64,000 bases of DNA from Hyaloraphidium curvatum (lineage: Eukaryota; Monoblepharomycota; Hyaloraphidiomycetes; Hyaloraphidiales; Hyaloraphidiaceae): assembly GCA_025558095.1 (NCBI GenBank), contig JAIVFI010000007.1:1-64000 (forward strand), given 5' to 3'. The notes under the pieces are model-generated. The model did no database searches. It was not told where the DNA came from and worked only from the letters and a program-made list of their open reading frames with translations. Below, in pieces: positions 52,224 to 62,908 of this stretch (positions are counted from its first letter, which is position 1; each line of letters begins with the position of its first letter). The position numbers and the translations under genes were made by a program.

Positions 52224-53810
52224 ATGTCGACCGCCGCGGCGCACCGCATCGCGCTGCTCGCGGTGCTGATCGCCGCCTTTGCCCTGCTCGGCCCCAGCCG
52301 CTCGGAAAGCGGGCTGGCGTTCCGCGCCAACGGGGTCTCCGCCGCGGGCGTGCAGCGCTTCCCGGTCATGCGAGTCTCGAAACGGCAGTACGGACTCGAC
52401 GCCAACGACGACGATGATGACGAGGGCGATGATGATGACGACGACGACGATGTGGGTGGTGTCCCGGCCCGGATTGGCGGCGCTGGACCGGCTGCTCCCC
52501 CCAGGACGACTCGGACGAACGGCGGCGGCTCCAGCGGCGCCAGCGGCGCCAGAAGAAGAGCAAGAAGACTAAGACCGCAAAGAAGAAGAAGACCGCCAAG
52601 AAAGCACCGAAGAAGAAAAAGACCACCAAGAAGAAGACAACCAAGAACAAGAAGGACACGAAAAAGGCTAAGAAGGAGAAGACGACCAAGGGCGGCTGCG
52701 TCCCCAAGGGCATCCGGGGCCGCCTCCCCAAACCGCTCCCCGCCTCGTGCACCCCGGCATTGCTGGAGCAGTACTGCAACGTGGCCAAGAACCAGAAGGA
52801 CCCCGCCTGTGCCGACCTCCTGGGCTGCGTGCCCAAGAAGGGCCTCATGGGCTCGGCCAAGCTGCCCGACCCGCTCCCGGCATCCTGCACGCCCGAGAAG
52901 CTGGCCGCGTACTGCGCGAAACCGACGAGCTCCAAGGACCCGGCGTGCGGGGACGCGTCCAACTGCGTGCCCGACACCGAGGACGAGGTGGGGGTCGCTG
53001 CCCGCCGGCGCATGCGGACGGCCCTCACACCACTCCAGGAGGGTAACATGATCCTCTCCAACCCGCCGGCGCCCGAGTGCAACCCGGCCTCGCTCAAGGC
53101 GTACTGCAAGTCGCTCGGCTCCGCCAAGAACGTGGGCACGATGCGACCGCGCCGGCCTCCCCTAGCCCTCCTCACGCACCCATCTGCCCACCAGAGCGAG
53201 CCCCAATGCGCCAGCGGCCTCTCTCGCGCCATCAAGTCCGTCAAGAAGGCCGTCTCGGGCGCCTTTGCCGCCTTTGCCCCGCAGATCCAGGAGCTCGGCA
53301 CCATGATCGGCATCGAAAACTACACCCCGCTCAGGTTCGCGACCGACTTTGGCCCGATCCTCGTGCAGTCCAAGGGCGACGCCAAGAAGATGGCCAGGGC
53401 GGTGGGCTCCCGCTCCACCTTGCTGCCGCGATGGGGAGGGACACGCTGACGGGCGATTGCCACCCCGCAGATTAAGAAGAAGCTCCAGGAGATCGCCGTC
53501 GACGCCGAAGGCGTCCAGGACGCCAGTGGGTACCCGCGTCGTCCCCGCACCTGCTCTCCACGTGACCGCGCCCCATTCAGTCGCCCTGGTCCAAACCATC
53601 CTCGGCCAGTCGCCCACCGGCGGCGAAGAGGAGGAAGGAGGCGAAGGAGAGGGCGACGTCAGCCCCCCGGCCGGCGACGACGACGAGGCGCCGCCGCCGG
53701 AGGACGACGATGCGCCGCCGCCGCCGGCCGAGGACGACGATGTGCCGCCGCCGGAGGACGACGATGAGCCGCCGCCGGAGGTGGAGGAGGAGCCGATGGA
53801 GGAGGATTGA
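52224..53810 (+). CDS. secreted protein with polyacidic and polybasic tracts and three Cys repeats
   Basis: Five exons (52224-52451, 52505-53131, 53195-53401, 53471-53525, 53581-53810) give about 448 aa. A signal peptide (residues 1-27) is followed by an Asp run joined across an intron to DDSDERRRLQRRQ, then a long Lys/Thr-rich tract (KKKTAKKAPKKKKTTKKK). Three Cys-rich repeats come next: GCVPKG...LPKPLPASCTPALLEQYC, GCVPKK...LPDPLPASCTPEKLAAYC, and ECNPASLKAYC. A helical region (SVKKAVSGAFAAFAPQIQEL) and a Pro/Asp/Glu-rich tail (EDDDAPPPP type) end the protein. I know no named family with this layout. The strongly opposed charged blocks suggest binding to wall polymers or ions, which is speculative. 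Confidence 0.75.
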
Positions 53811-53984
53811 AGGGCCCCTGTGTGTGTGCGTGCGCATGCGAATATCATATTGCGTTACCATTGGAATGGCGGACTGCGAAATCCGTTCCCAGGAGGTAGA
53901 TTGCGCATGGCAGGCATTCGGCGGGGCGAGGAGGAGAATGACGCGCAAACATTTTATGTGTCTCCCCCGCCCGTTCCTCCCACG

Positions 53985-55337
53985 ATGATCCACGATGCGA
54001 CCCTGGAAACACCGCACCTTGAGCCGGAGCTTGCATTGGCGGGCCCTGCACCCTCGCTATGCCCTCGTTTGCCCCCCGAGCTCCTGAGAATCATTCTCGA
54101 GTGGGTCCCCCGTTCCCGGCCTTGCTCCCCCGTCCATGTCAACTGACGACGCGTTCTCATGGCGCTCAACTATCCAGATTCGCCTTCCCCACGTGCCCGC
54201 TCCTCCGGCGGGGCCCCCTCCGCGATCGGGCTCGGACCTGCACATGCCACTCGCGCCGCGGCGCCCTCCACCGCCTGCTCTTCGTGTCCCGCGATTTCGC
54301 AGACTGCGCCGCGGAACGGCTCTACGAGTGTCTGCTCGTCGGCGACGACGGCGTCGGGAGGCTCTCGAGCCTGTGGAGCTCCCTCGGCCCCGCGTCGCGG
54401 GACGGTCAAACGTCGCGGCCCTATTCCCGATTCGTCAGGAGCATCTCCTTCCACTGCGTCAATTCCTCCAGCGCGTTTCCGCAGCGGCGGACGGACGTCG
54501 TCGCTGCTTTGAAGGAGATGTCCTGCGTGCGCAGGGTGCGCTTCTCGTCCAAGCGCGTGGACGTCTGGGACCTCGTCTGGGACTGCACGGCACTGCTCCG
54601 TGCGCTGGAGGCCTCGGGCAGCCCGCTCGAGGCCGTGATCATCGACGGCGCACGGTTCAGCGGGGAGCAGGTCGGGCAGGTGCTGGCCAAGCTGGACAAT
54701 CTGAGCGTGCTCGAGATCCGGCGCACGGACGCCAAGATGCGCAAGGGGATCAAGGAGGCGATATCGCACGGTCTGGAGGAGCTCGTGATCCGGGACGCGT
54801 TCACGGTCCTCTACTATGCGTTCGACGGGCACGAGGGGACCACCAAGCTGAGGAAGCTTGAGCTCGGAGAGTACCGCAAGTTCCCCGACAACGGCATCCG
54901 CAGCGTACTTGCCTCCTCGCCGGATCTGGAGGAGGTCTCCCTGGACGTCTTCAAGGTTACGGTGGGTTGAGCCGCGATCTGCAGCTCGTCGTGAATTAGC
55001 TCATCAATTGCATCCACACCAGCGCCAGCTCCTGCAGCACCTCACCACCCTCCCGCACCTCCGCCTCCTGCGCCTACAATGCCCCCGCATCCCCACGCAC
55101 CTTCCCACCTGGCGCCTCCTCGCGCAGCGGTGCGTGCTGGAGGACGTCTCGCTCGAGGCCGAGTGGGGCAAGGCGGTGCCGACGGTCGGCAGGGCGCTCG
55201 CGAGGATGCTAGGCGGAGAGGGGAGGGTGCGGTGGACGGGGATGGACAAGATCGTGGGTGGGAGCCCGAGGAAGGTGGCTTCGCCGGGGAAGTCGGCCAG
55301 GGTCGTGGATCACAACCAGCAGCCGCCAGTGATCTAG
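53985..55337 (+). CDS. F-box protein with leucine-rich-repeat-like region
   Basis: Three exons (53985-54100, 54178-54961, 55023-55337) give about 404 aa. An F-box-like start (LPPELLRIILE, joined across the 77-nt intron, then LHRLLFVSRDFADCAAERLYE) is followed by repeated leucine-rich segments (VLEIRRTDAKM, LEELVIRDAFTVLYY, LRKLELGEYRKF, LEEVSLDVFKV, LRLLRLQCPRI, LEDVSLEAEW). Known role of such proteins: substrate-recognition subunit of SCF ubiquitin ligases, with Skp1 bound by the F-box. The target is unknown. The first donor (GTGGGT after CTCGA) restores the frame of the F-box. Confidence 0.75.
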
Positions 55338-55735
55338 CTTGCACTTTCTTGAATTTCCTCTGTGAAATCCAATCGAGGTCGTTCTCGAGTGTTGGTCGGA
55401 CGACCGTCGCGGGTGAATCATCAGCATCGCCACGCCATCGCAAACAAGCCGAAGCTCCGCCGCCCGTTGGCTCCCCATCGCAGCCCCCAAACCGGACGAC
55501 CTCCGCGGCGGCCTCGCGATATGCCACGCACGCGCAACCTGGCCCGGCCCCGGCGCCGCAGGTGCCCGCCGGGCTCCCCAAGGACATCCATATCGTCACG
55601 GTCACGCCGCGTTTCCCGATGGCAGAGTTCCCCCCCTGGTCGGATCCCATTCCGCCCGTTTACTGCGTTGGAATCCGTTGCTGAAGACGGGCCCCGTCCT
55701 GCAGGCCCGCACTCTACCTCGGCGAAGTCTCCGCG
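55338..55735 (+). other. region with unresolved short open frames before the RING-like ORF
   Basis: Several short plus-strand stretches look protein-like (for example PKDIHIVTVTPRFPMAEF near 55580-55635), but I could not join them to a start and a splice pattern. They may be upstream exons of the RING-like gene or decayed sequence. Confidence 0.3.
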
Positions 55736-56158
55736 ATGACGGACAAGAAGATCCTCCGGGCGAACAACTGGCGGCATCGTGGTCGGAGACCGCAACACCT
55801 CTTATTTGTGGCTTTCCAACCACCTGGACTGGCTTCGCTTTTTGGCCGACTTGCGCGATCGAGACGACGACGAGCACCGCAAGTTTGCTCTGTGCCTGGG
55901 CTCACAAACAGCGAAACTTCGGCGCATGCTCACCAGATCGCGCGATCGCAGGACGTCTGCAAGACGTGCGGCCAGCCGGTGTGCATCTCGGTGCTCTGCG
56001 CGGCCAGCTCCGACGACGGCGGCGCCGGATGCTTCGGCAGCGTGTGCAAGGCGGGCCACACCCTCTGCAAGAAGTGCCTGCCCGTCGCCCTCGAGGACTG
56101 GTCCGTGATCGACCGCTGCCCGCACTGCAACGACGACGACGACGACGAGAGCGCCTGA
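55736..56158 (+). CDS. small zinc-finger (RING-like) protein, exon structure uncertain
   Basis: The supported part is the C-terminal 60 aa (from about 55953): VCKTCGQPVCISVLC, GCFGSVCKAGHTLCKKCLP, DRCPHC and an Asp-rich tail. The cysteine/histidine order resembles a RING finger, but the middle reads C-x3-H-x2-C-x2-C instead of the standard C-x-H. The N-terminal half changes frame. Another frame (NTSYLWLSNHLDWLRFLADL, 55791-55850) looks equally coding, so an intron or a frameshift lies between 55780 and 55950. If functional it may be a zinc-binding adaptor or ubiquitin-ligase-like protein. It could also be a decayed gene. Confidence 0.4.
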   Translation: MTDKKILRANNWRHRGRRPQHLLFVAFQPPGLASLFGRLARSRRRRAPQVCSVPGLTNSETSAHAHQIARSQDVCKTCGQPVCISVLCAASSDDGGAGCFGSVCKAGHTLCKKCLPVALEDWSVIDRCPHCNDDDDDESA

Positions 56159-56250
56159 TTCGCTCTGGCGGACGATTGCAGCAAACTGCGATTCGTGCGT
56201 CGGAACGGTAGCCAATAGTCTTGAAAACAGATGCAATAGCCCGGCCTCGC

Positions 56251-58848
56251 TCAGAACGGCATCCCGGCCTCACCCATCCTTACCCTCTCCCACACCGAGT
56301 ACCAGAACGTTCTCTCCTCCCCCTGCCTCCCCATCGCGTTCGCCCCCGCGCTCGCCCCCACCTTCTGCCCCGCGGCCAGCGCCGCCGTGTGCGTGGCGAT
56401 CTGCTCCAGCGCCCCGGCGAGCAGCTCCGCGTAGTCCGGCGCGGCGTCGGCGGGCTGCAGCGCCATCGCGGCCTCGGCGGCGCGCACGTATGCCACGTGC
56501 ACGAGGCCGGTGCGCACGATGCAGTACTGGAAGAAGGGCGAGGCCATCTGGACGATGATCTGGTCGAGGGAGAGGAGGCGCCGGAGGAGGCCGGTGGCGC
56601 GGATGGCGTGCTCCTGGCACTGCGGGATGAATGTTTTCGGGTTAGGAATCGCACTGCGCGCTGGGGGAGTGGGAGACTCACGACGAGGAACGCCGGGCTC
56701 TGCAGCCAGTCGTACGGCAGCTCCTGACTCCAAATCTCTGCCTCCCCCGGGCTGGAAAGCAGCACGTGCGCCACGTGGTACATGAGCAGCACGTAGGCAA
56801 TCAGCCCGACCAGGTTCCTCTCGTCCTTGGACCCCGAGTTGCGCGAGGGCAGGAAGGTCCCGGGCTTGGCCAGCGTCCGCAGGTCCAGGGCCCTGAAGCT
56901 TTCGGGTAGCTCCTCGAACCACGAGTCGAGCTCGAGGGAGAGCAGCGTGCGTGCGTCCGACTCGAGGTACGGCCACGAGTTGGAGCGGCGGTGGGCCATG
57001 ATGCGCTCCAGGAAGACGAAGAGGCGGATGTACGAGTAGGCGGGGTCGAAGACGCCGTCGGGGGTCGAGGAGGAGACGAGGAGGCGGTGCACGACGGCGG
57101 GCGAGGAAGGCGGGGACGGCGCAACGGTCGGCGAGGGGGGTTCCAGTTTGACCGGGGATTCGAGCTTGACCGGGGATCCCGTCCGGCTCTGTGCGAGGTC
57201 GGCGAACATCCGGGCCGAGGGTTCCGTGAACGGGTACAGGTGGGAGAGATCGGGCGGCGACCTTGGCGGGGAGCTCGACTTCGGTGCTGCCGCCGCGGGG
57301 GACGGGGCCGACCTGGGTGGCGGCGCCGGCGCGTCCGGATCCAGCCCCTCCGCCTCGTCCTCGAGCTTCATTATCTCAAACGCCTTGTCCGACGCCTGGA
57401 TACCGACGTCGAGGCACTCTTGGAATCCGATCACGGGATCGCCGTGGTACATGATGGCCAGCATGCGGTCCATGAGGGTGAGCGTCCACCAGCACCGGCG
57501 CACTCGTTCGAGCTGCGCCGAGATGCGGGGGCGGCGGCGGCGCCGCGGGTCGGGAGGGGGGGCGTAGATGCCCTCGGTGTTAAGGCGCGCGGCGCGGGCG
57601 ACGCGGGTGGCGACGAGCATGACCGCGCGGTAGTCCGAAAAGGGGTCTTCGGTCGGACTGCGAAACAGCGGTGAGGCGGAGATGACGGGGGTCTGCAAAT
57701 CAACCCACCTGCGGAAGCTCGCCGCGACGCTGAGCAGGTGCAGAAACACGATCGAGATCCAGACCGCGAGCGACTTGTACTCCTCCTCGGCCCGGCCGCC
57801 GGTCCCCGGGCCGAGGGGGAACAGGACGTCGTAGCCCTTGAGCACCGTCTCGAGCGGGGCGCGGATCGTCGCCTGCAGCCTTCCGTAGGTAGCCTTGAGC
57901 AGCGACCGGTACGTTTCCATTCCCACGGACGCCATCGTGTCCTTGTCGAACCACAGGGTCCCTGTTGCCACGCTATTAGGTCGGGCCTGCCCGAATACCC
58001 GACTGCTGAACCCACAGAAGCACAGGGTCTGGACGACGAAATCAGGAACTCTGCCCGCCGAAAAGTCCTTGAGAAGCTCCGGCCTGACGGTGTTGTAAAA
58101 GTTGAGGTACAACGAGCTGAAGTAGCTCGAAAGCACCATCTTAGTCGTCGAGTCGTCCATCGGCACGGGGAGGTAGGAAACGGCGACGACGGGGGAGGGA
58201 TGTGCGGCCAGCATGGCAAACTGGCCGCCGTAGAAGCCGACGGCAGCCGCGGGGTGTGACTCGGAGCCAAAGACCGGCATGAGGGTCATGAACGGGGTCG
58301 CCGGGTCCGACACCGCCCCCGCCGCGGGATCCTCCTCGGACGACTCCCGCTCCGTCTTCACGGGGTCCCGGCCGTGCTTCCGCCTGCGCCTGCTCGGGTG
58401 CTCGTAGCCCTGCGCCAGCCGCTCCGACTGCAGGAGCACCGCGAGCTCCACGTCCCTCCGCACCTCCCGCTCGTCGAGCGGCCGTTTCGGCGGCGGGCCC
58501 CGCCGCTTGGCCGGCAGATACGTGCAGTCCAGGCCCTTGTCGGCGCATCGCTCGCAGGTCGCGGGCGGGCCCCGCGTGTTGCAGCGCTTCCGCAGCGACG
58601 TGCAGTTGACCTGCGAGTGGGGTTAAGTCTCGCCGACGCCTCCGATTTAAGCTGAAACCCACGCAGGATATCCGCAGCAGTATGGGGCGCGGCGGCGACG
58701 CGTCGGCGGTGCCGAATGCCGGCAGGGGCGCCGCGAAACGTTCCGCAACGTCCGATTCCCCGCGGGCGGCCGCGGCGGCCGCCGCCCGCGCCCCGCCGCC
58801 GCCGCCACCCGACGACTCGCTGCTCGTCGACGCCGAGGGTGACGGCAT
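56251..58848 (-). CDS. fungal Zn2Cys6 transcription factor
   Basis: Three exons on the minus strand (58848-58663, 58610-56682, 56619-56251) give about 827 aa. The binuclear zinc cluster spans the first intron: RISC joined to VNCTSLRKRC, then CERCADKGLDC, giving C-x2-C-x6-C-x8-C-x2-C-x6-C near residues 62-89. A basic linker (AKRRGPPPKRP) follows. The middle part matches the fungal-specific transcription factor domain in style (YFSSLYLNFYNTVRPELL, YRSLLKATYGRLQATIRAP, RVRRCWWTLTLMDRMLAIMYHGDP). The C-terminus contains helices and a tract of Ser/Pro. This family is restricted to fungi (and a few relatives), so it supports the assignment of the window. Target genes are unknown. Confidence 0.92.
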
Positions 58849-59001
58849 GGCGCCGTCTGCTTATTTGGTGGCCGGGTCGGCGGGGGAGTGCTGGCCGAAG
58901 AAGTGCGGGGAACTGGGCCCTGGAACGGAAAGCGGTGGCGCTACAATGAAGGACCCCGCCCGCTCATGAATGCCGCGAATCCTACGGCATTTGCCCGCCG
59001 G

Positions 59002-62000
59002 CTACAGCATGTCCTCGATCGCGTCCCGCGCCGCATCCATCGTCGGCCTCTTGTCGGCTTCGGCCTGCCAGCACGCCTGCATCAGCGCCCACAGCGCATC
59101 CGGCGTGCCCTCGGGCCTGTCGGGCCTCTTGTTCTCCACCGCGACCTGTAACCACTCAAGCCATCAGCGGCCGGGATCCCCAGCCGGCGCTTTCCAACCC
59201 ACCTGAAAAACCAGCGCCACGACGTTCTTGATGTCCTGGAATGGGTAGAGCCCCCTGCTCGCCACCTCGTAGCACACCATTCCGAATGCGTACACGTCCG
59301 CCGGGGCGCGCAGGGACCGCCCGTTCATCAGCTCAGGCGCGACAAACCCCGGCGTGCCAAACAGCCCCCCCGCATGGGTCATGCTGGCCACGGTGTTGGT
59401 CTGCTCGCGCACGCGGGAGAGGCCAAAGTCGGTGATGAGCGCCTTGCCACCGTCCACGAGCACGTTGAGCGATTTGAGATCGCCGTGGAGCACGTGGACC
59501 GAGTGCAGGTAGGTCATGCCGCTGGCGACCTCTGCGAGCAGCTTCAGGCCAAGGGGCAGATCCCACGCCCGTCGATCAAGATATTGCCGCATGTTCCCGC
59601 CGTCGGCGATCTCGCTGACCATCATCGGCGGCTCGACGCAGTAGGCCATCAGGGGCATCACTTTCCGGCGTCACCGTCAGCATCCACTTGGGTCATACCC
59701 CGTGCGACCCACCGTTCCTCTGCACCAACCCCTCCCAATTCCTCACCTCCCTCGCGAACGCCGCCGCCGACGCCGCATCCGCCCCCTTCATCGTCTTGAC
59801 CGCCACCCTCACCTTGCCCCTCAGCCGCCCCTGGTACACCGTGCCGAAGGTGCCCTCCCCGAGCGGCTTGGCGTAGTCGATCTCGATGTCCGAGGCGGGG
59901 ACGAGCAGGCGGCTCTGCTGCACGGGGGTGTTGGGGGAAGGAGGCCGGTTCGAGCCGGTGGAGGCGGGGATGACGGCGATCTGGGGGCCGCCTGCGGGTT
60001 CGGGGGTGCGAGCCGGAGCCGCGGCGGCGGCCGATCCCGAGGCGGAACCGGATGTGGATGCTGGGCGCGCAGGAGACTGATCGGAAGCTGATCCCTGGCT
60101 TGCTGGGCCTGCGTCCTTTGGTGCGGCTTCGAGGGCCGCGGGGGCGGCGACCGCGGATTCGATCCTCGGAGTCCAGGCAACTCCGGCGTCCGCACTTGCC
60201 GAAGATATCTTGCCCCATACTTCCTCGGTGACAGCAGGAACAGAGGAACCAGCGGGTGCGAGGCCCGATGCGGCCGGGACCGGCGGGGGCTCGCGGCCCG
60301 CAATCTCTGTGACGGCGGGCACCGACGGCACCGAACCTTGGGCAGAAGCATCGGCGGGCTGAGAGGCTGCCGCTCCCACCGCGGCAATTGCAGCTGCGGC
60401 AGGGACTCCGGGTCGCAAGGCAGGAGCAGAGGCTTGCACAGGAGCCGAGGTCACCGACGCCTCGAGCGCCACGTCGTCCGTGGCAGCGCGCACCGACAAT
60501 ACCGGTGCCTGCAATGCGGTCGGCGTTCCTTGCACCGGAGCATCCTCTGTGACGGCGGGCACCGACGATCCTGCCGGCGGTTTGCCGGCCGCTTGCACCT
60601 CTTCCGTGACCAGGGGCACCGAAGACCCTGCACCTGACGACGCGACCGCGGTGCTCGACCCCTCCGATGCCCCGATCGACGCGGCAGCGATACCCGCCGC
60701 CGCCGCAGCGCCCCAAACAGCCGTCCCCTCGGTACCCCTGTGCGACGCTTCGGTGGGCACCGGCACGCTGCCCACCGATCCCTCGAACGCCGTGCTCGAG
60801 CCCGCTTCCGAGATCGGGGCGGCGAAGGAGGGCATGACCTGCGTGGCGGAGTCGGCAGGAACGGCTGATTTGGGCGAGACCAGGCCGGCGGTTGGGATGA
60901 CAGCAGCGGCGGCGAGGATGGGGGCGGCGGGCGGCAGGGCTGCAGGTTGGGGTGCAGGCAGAGGGGGTGGCGCAGCGTCCGCGAGGTTCTTGGCCGCGCC
61001 GTTCGGTGCGACAGCTGCTTCGGCGAGTCCGTTGCCTGCCGGCGGCGGCGGCCCGCCTCCGTTGTACTTGGCACCGAACGCATCAGACCCATCACCAGGC
61101 TTGGCCCCTGTCACCCCGCCCTTCTCCGCAGCCGCAACAGGTGCCTTTCCCGCATTCTTTCGCCGCGTGTAGACGACGGCGCCGCCGATTCCCGCGACGG
61201 CAGCCAGGCCTCCGACGACGCCGCCGACGATCGCGCCGATCGGCGCGCCGCCGCCGTCTCCGGAGGAGCCGGTGCCGGTGGAAGTGGGAGAGGGGGCGAC
61301 AGCGGCGAGGGTGGTTGATGTGGTTGAAGGGGAGGCCGAGGGGGTGGGGGAAGGCGAGGGGGAGGTGGCGGCGGTCGTCGCGGGGGCGGCGGAAGTCGTG
61401 CGCGAGTTGGTCGTTGTGGTCTTTACCGTCGTCGTGGTAGTCGTAGTGGTCGTTGTAGTCGTTGTAGCAGGCGCCACGGGTCCGACCTGCGCCGGCACGT
61501 TGAGCTGCCCCGCCCCGTTGACCCCCCACCCCCGCACGGACCCATCCGACAGCCTCGCAAGGGAAAACGTCTCCCCCGCCGCCAGCTGCACCACGTTCCT
61601 CAGGTCCGAAGGCACGTTGCATGCGGCGGACTGCCCCCAGCAAACCACGGTGCCGTCCTGCCGGAGGGCGAGGGAGTGGTAGTACCCCGCCGCGACCTGG
61701 CGGATCCCCGAGAGTCCGGAGGGCACATTGATCTGTCCAAAATCGTTGCCACCCCACGCCTGGACGGTTCCATCAAGGAGGAGTGCCACGGTGTGAGACC
61801 AGCCACAGGAGACCGAGGCGACACCGCCGGCCCGCAGGGCGGCTGGGATCGCGAGCTTGTTGTTGGAGGTATCGCCCTCACCCCGGAGGCCGCCATCGTT
61901 CCGGACCGCGATCACAAAGGCGCCGCCGGCCGAGATGGAACTGCAGGGGCCGGTTTCCCGGATGAAGGTTTCCAGCGGCGGCACGGTGCTAAAGTCGACC

Positions 62001-62524
62001 AGTGTGCCGTCGTTCTGCACGCCCCAGTTGAAGTCGATCCCAGCGGAGACGCTGCGCATGTTAACGGCATTGGAAGGAACAACGAGAGCTCTGTTGTCGG
62101 AGCAGCAGCCCCACGTCTGGGTGGTGCCTGGCACGGGATCAAAGTCAGCCTCAGCTTCTCAGGCCATGGCAGACCCACCGTCCGACAGGCGGGCGATTCC
62201 GTGAGCGGTCCCGAGGGACACCTGCGTCACGCTCGTTCTGAAGCCCGGCAGGCTCGTCTGCCCGCGGTCGCTCGCACCCCACGCGGCGACGCTGCCGTCC
62301 GAGAGCACCGCCGCGGCAAAGTTCTGCCCGCACGCGATGTTGGTCGCCGGCAGCGCCGCCGCGGTGCCAACAAAGGCAGCGGCGCCGATCAAGAAAGGGA
62401 TCAGCCCCGCGGAGGCGACGCCGCGTCCGCATCGTGCCGGACTTTGTCCGGCGCGAGGGACGGCCGCGCGGCACTCATTCCCTCCGCGCGGCGCCCGCCC
62501 GCCCGGCTTCGCGCGCCCGTCCAT
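59002..62524 (-). CDS. receptor-like TKL kinase with an RCC1-repeat ectodomain
   Basis: Four exons on the minus strand (62524-62179, 62127-59713, 59660-59203, 59145-59002) give about 1,120 aa. An N-terminal hydrophobic signal (GLIPFLIGAAAFVGTAAA) is followed by about seven RCC1-type repeats (LSDGSVAAWG, LLDGTVQAWGGNDFGQINVP, RQDGTVVCWGQS, LSDGSVRGWGVNGAGQLNVP), expected to fold as a beta-propeller. Next come a poly-Thr/Ser/Pro stalk, one membrane helix (APIGAIVGGVVGGLAAVAGIGGAVVY) and TRRK stop-transfer charges. About 350 aa of Ala/Pro/Thr/Val-rich sequence with weak repeats (SSVPAVTED) lead to a kinase domain: GEGTFGTVYQG, VAVKTMK, HGDLKSLNVLVD, ITDFGLSR, GTPGFVAPE, KRPTM. The catalytic loop is HGD, so it is a non-RD kinase of TKL type. 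Sensing of an outside ligand by the propeller is inferred from layout. Confidence 0.88.
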
Positions 62525-62908
62525 GGCGGCAGGTAGAAGCTTGATGGATCTCTTCGAGCCCCCTCGGAGGGACGGGCGAGGGAACGGCCGGTGCGGGGGT
62601 CCGGCGCTCCCCTGAATCGGGGCTTCGACTCGCGCAAAGTGGCTGGGGAGAAGTGTCATAGTTCGCGGTCCCATGCGCGCGGAACTGCCGTCCCCGCAGC
62701 AAAAGACCAATCGACGGGTGCGATCAGCCGGCGGCCCGTTTCTGCGGGCGGCCTGGCGTCTGCTGCCCGGCCAGCCGGCGCAGCGCTGCGATGAAGCACG
62801 TGCCAACAGGCCGACTCCGCATCCCAGCTCCTCCGGACCACACGGCCATCCCGAAGCAACCTCCCGCCTCCGTCCCGCGCAGATGTCGCGCCCTTTCCCT
62901 CCCCCATC
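62525..62908. other. intergenic region upstream of the RCC1 kinase
   Basis: No gene recognised. It lies between two minus-strand genes and should hold the kinase promoter and the 3'UTR of the glycosyltransferase-like gene. Confidence 0.4.
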
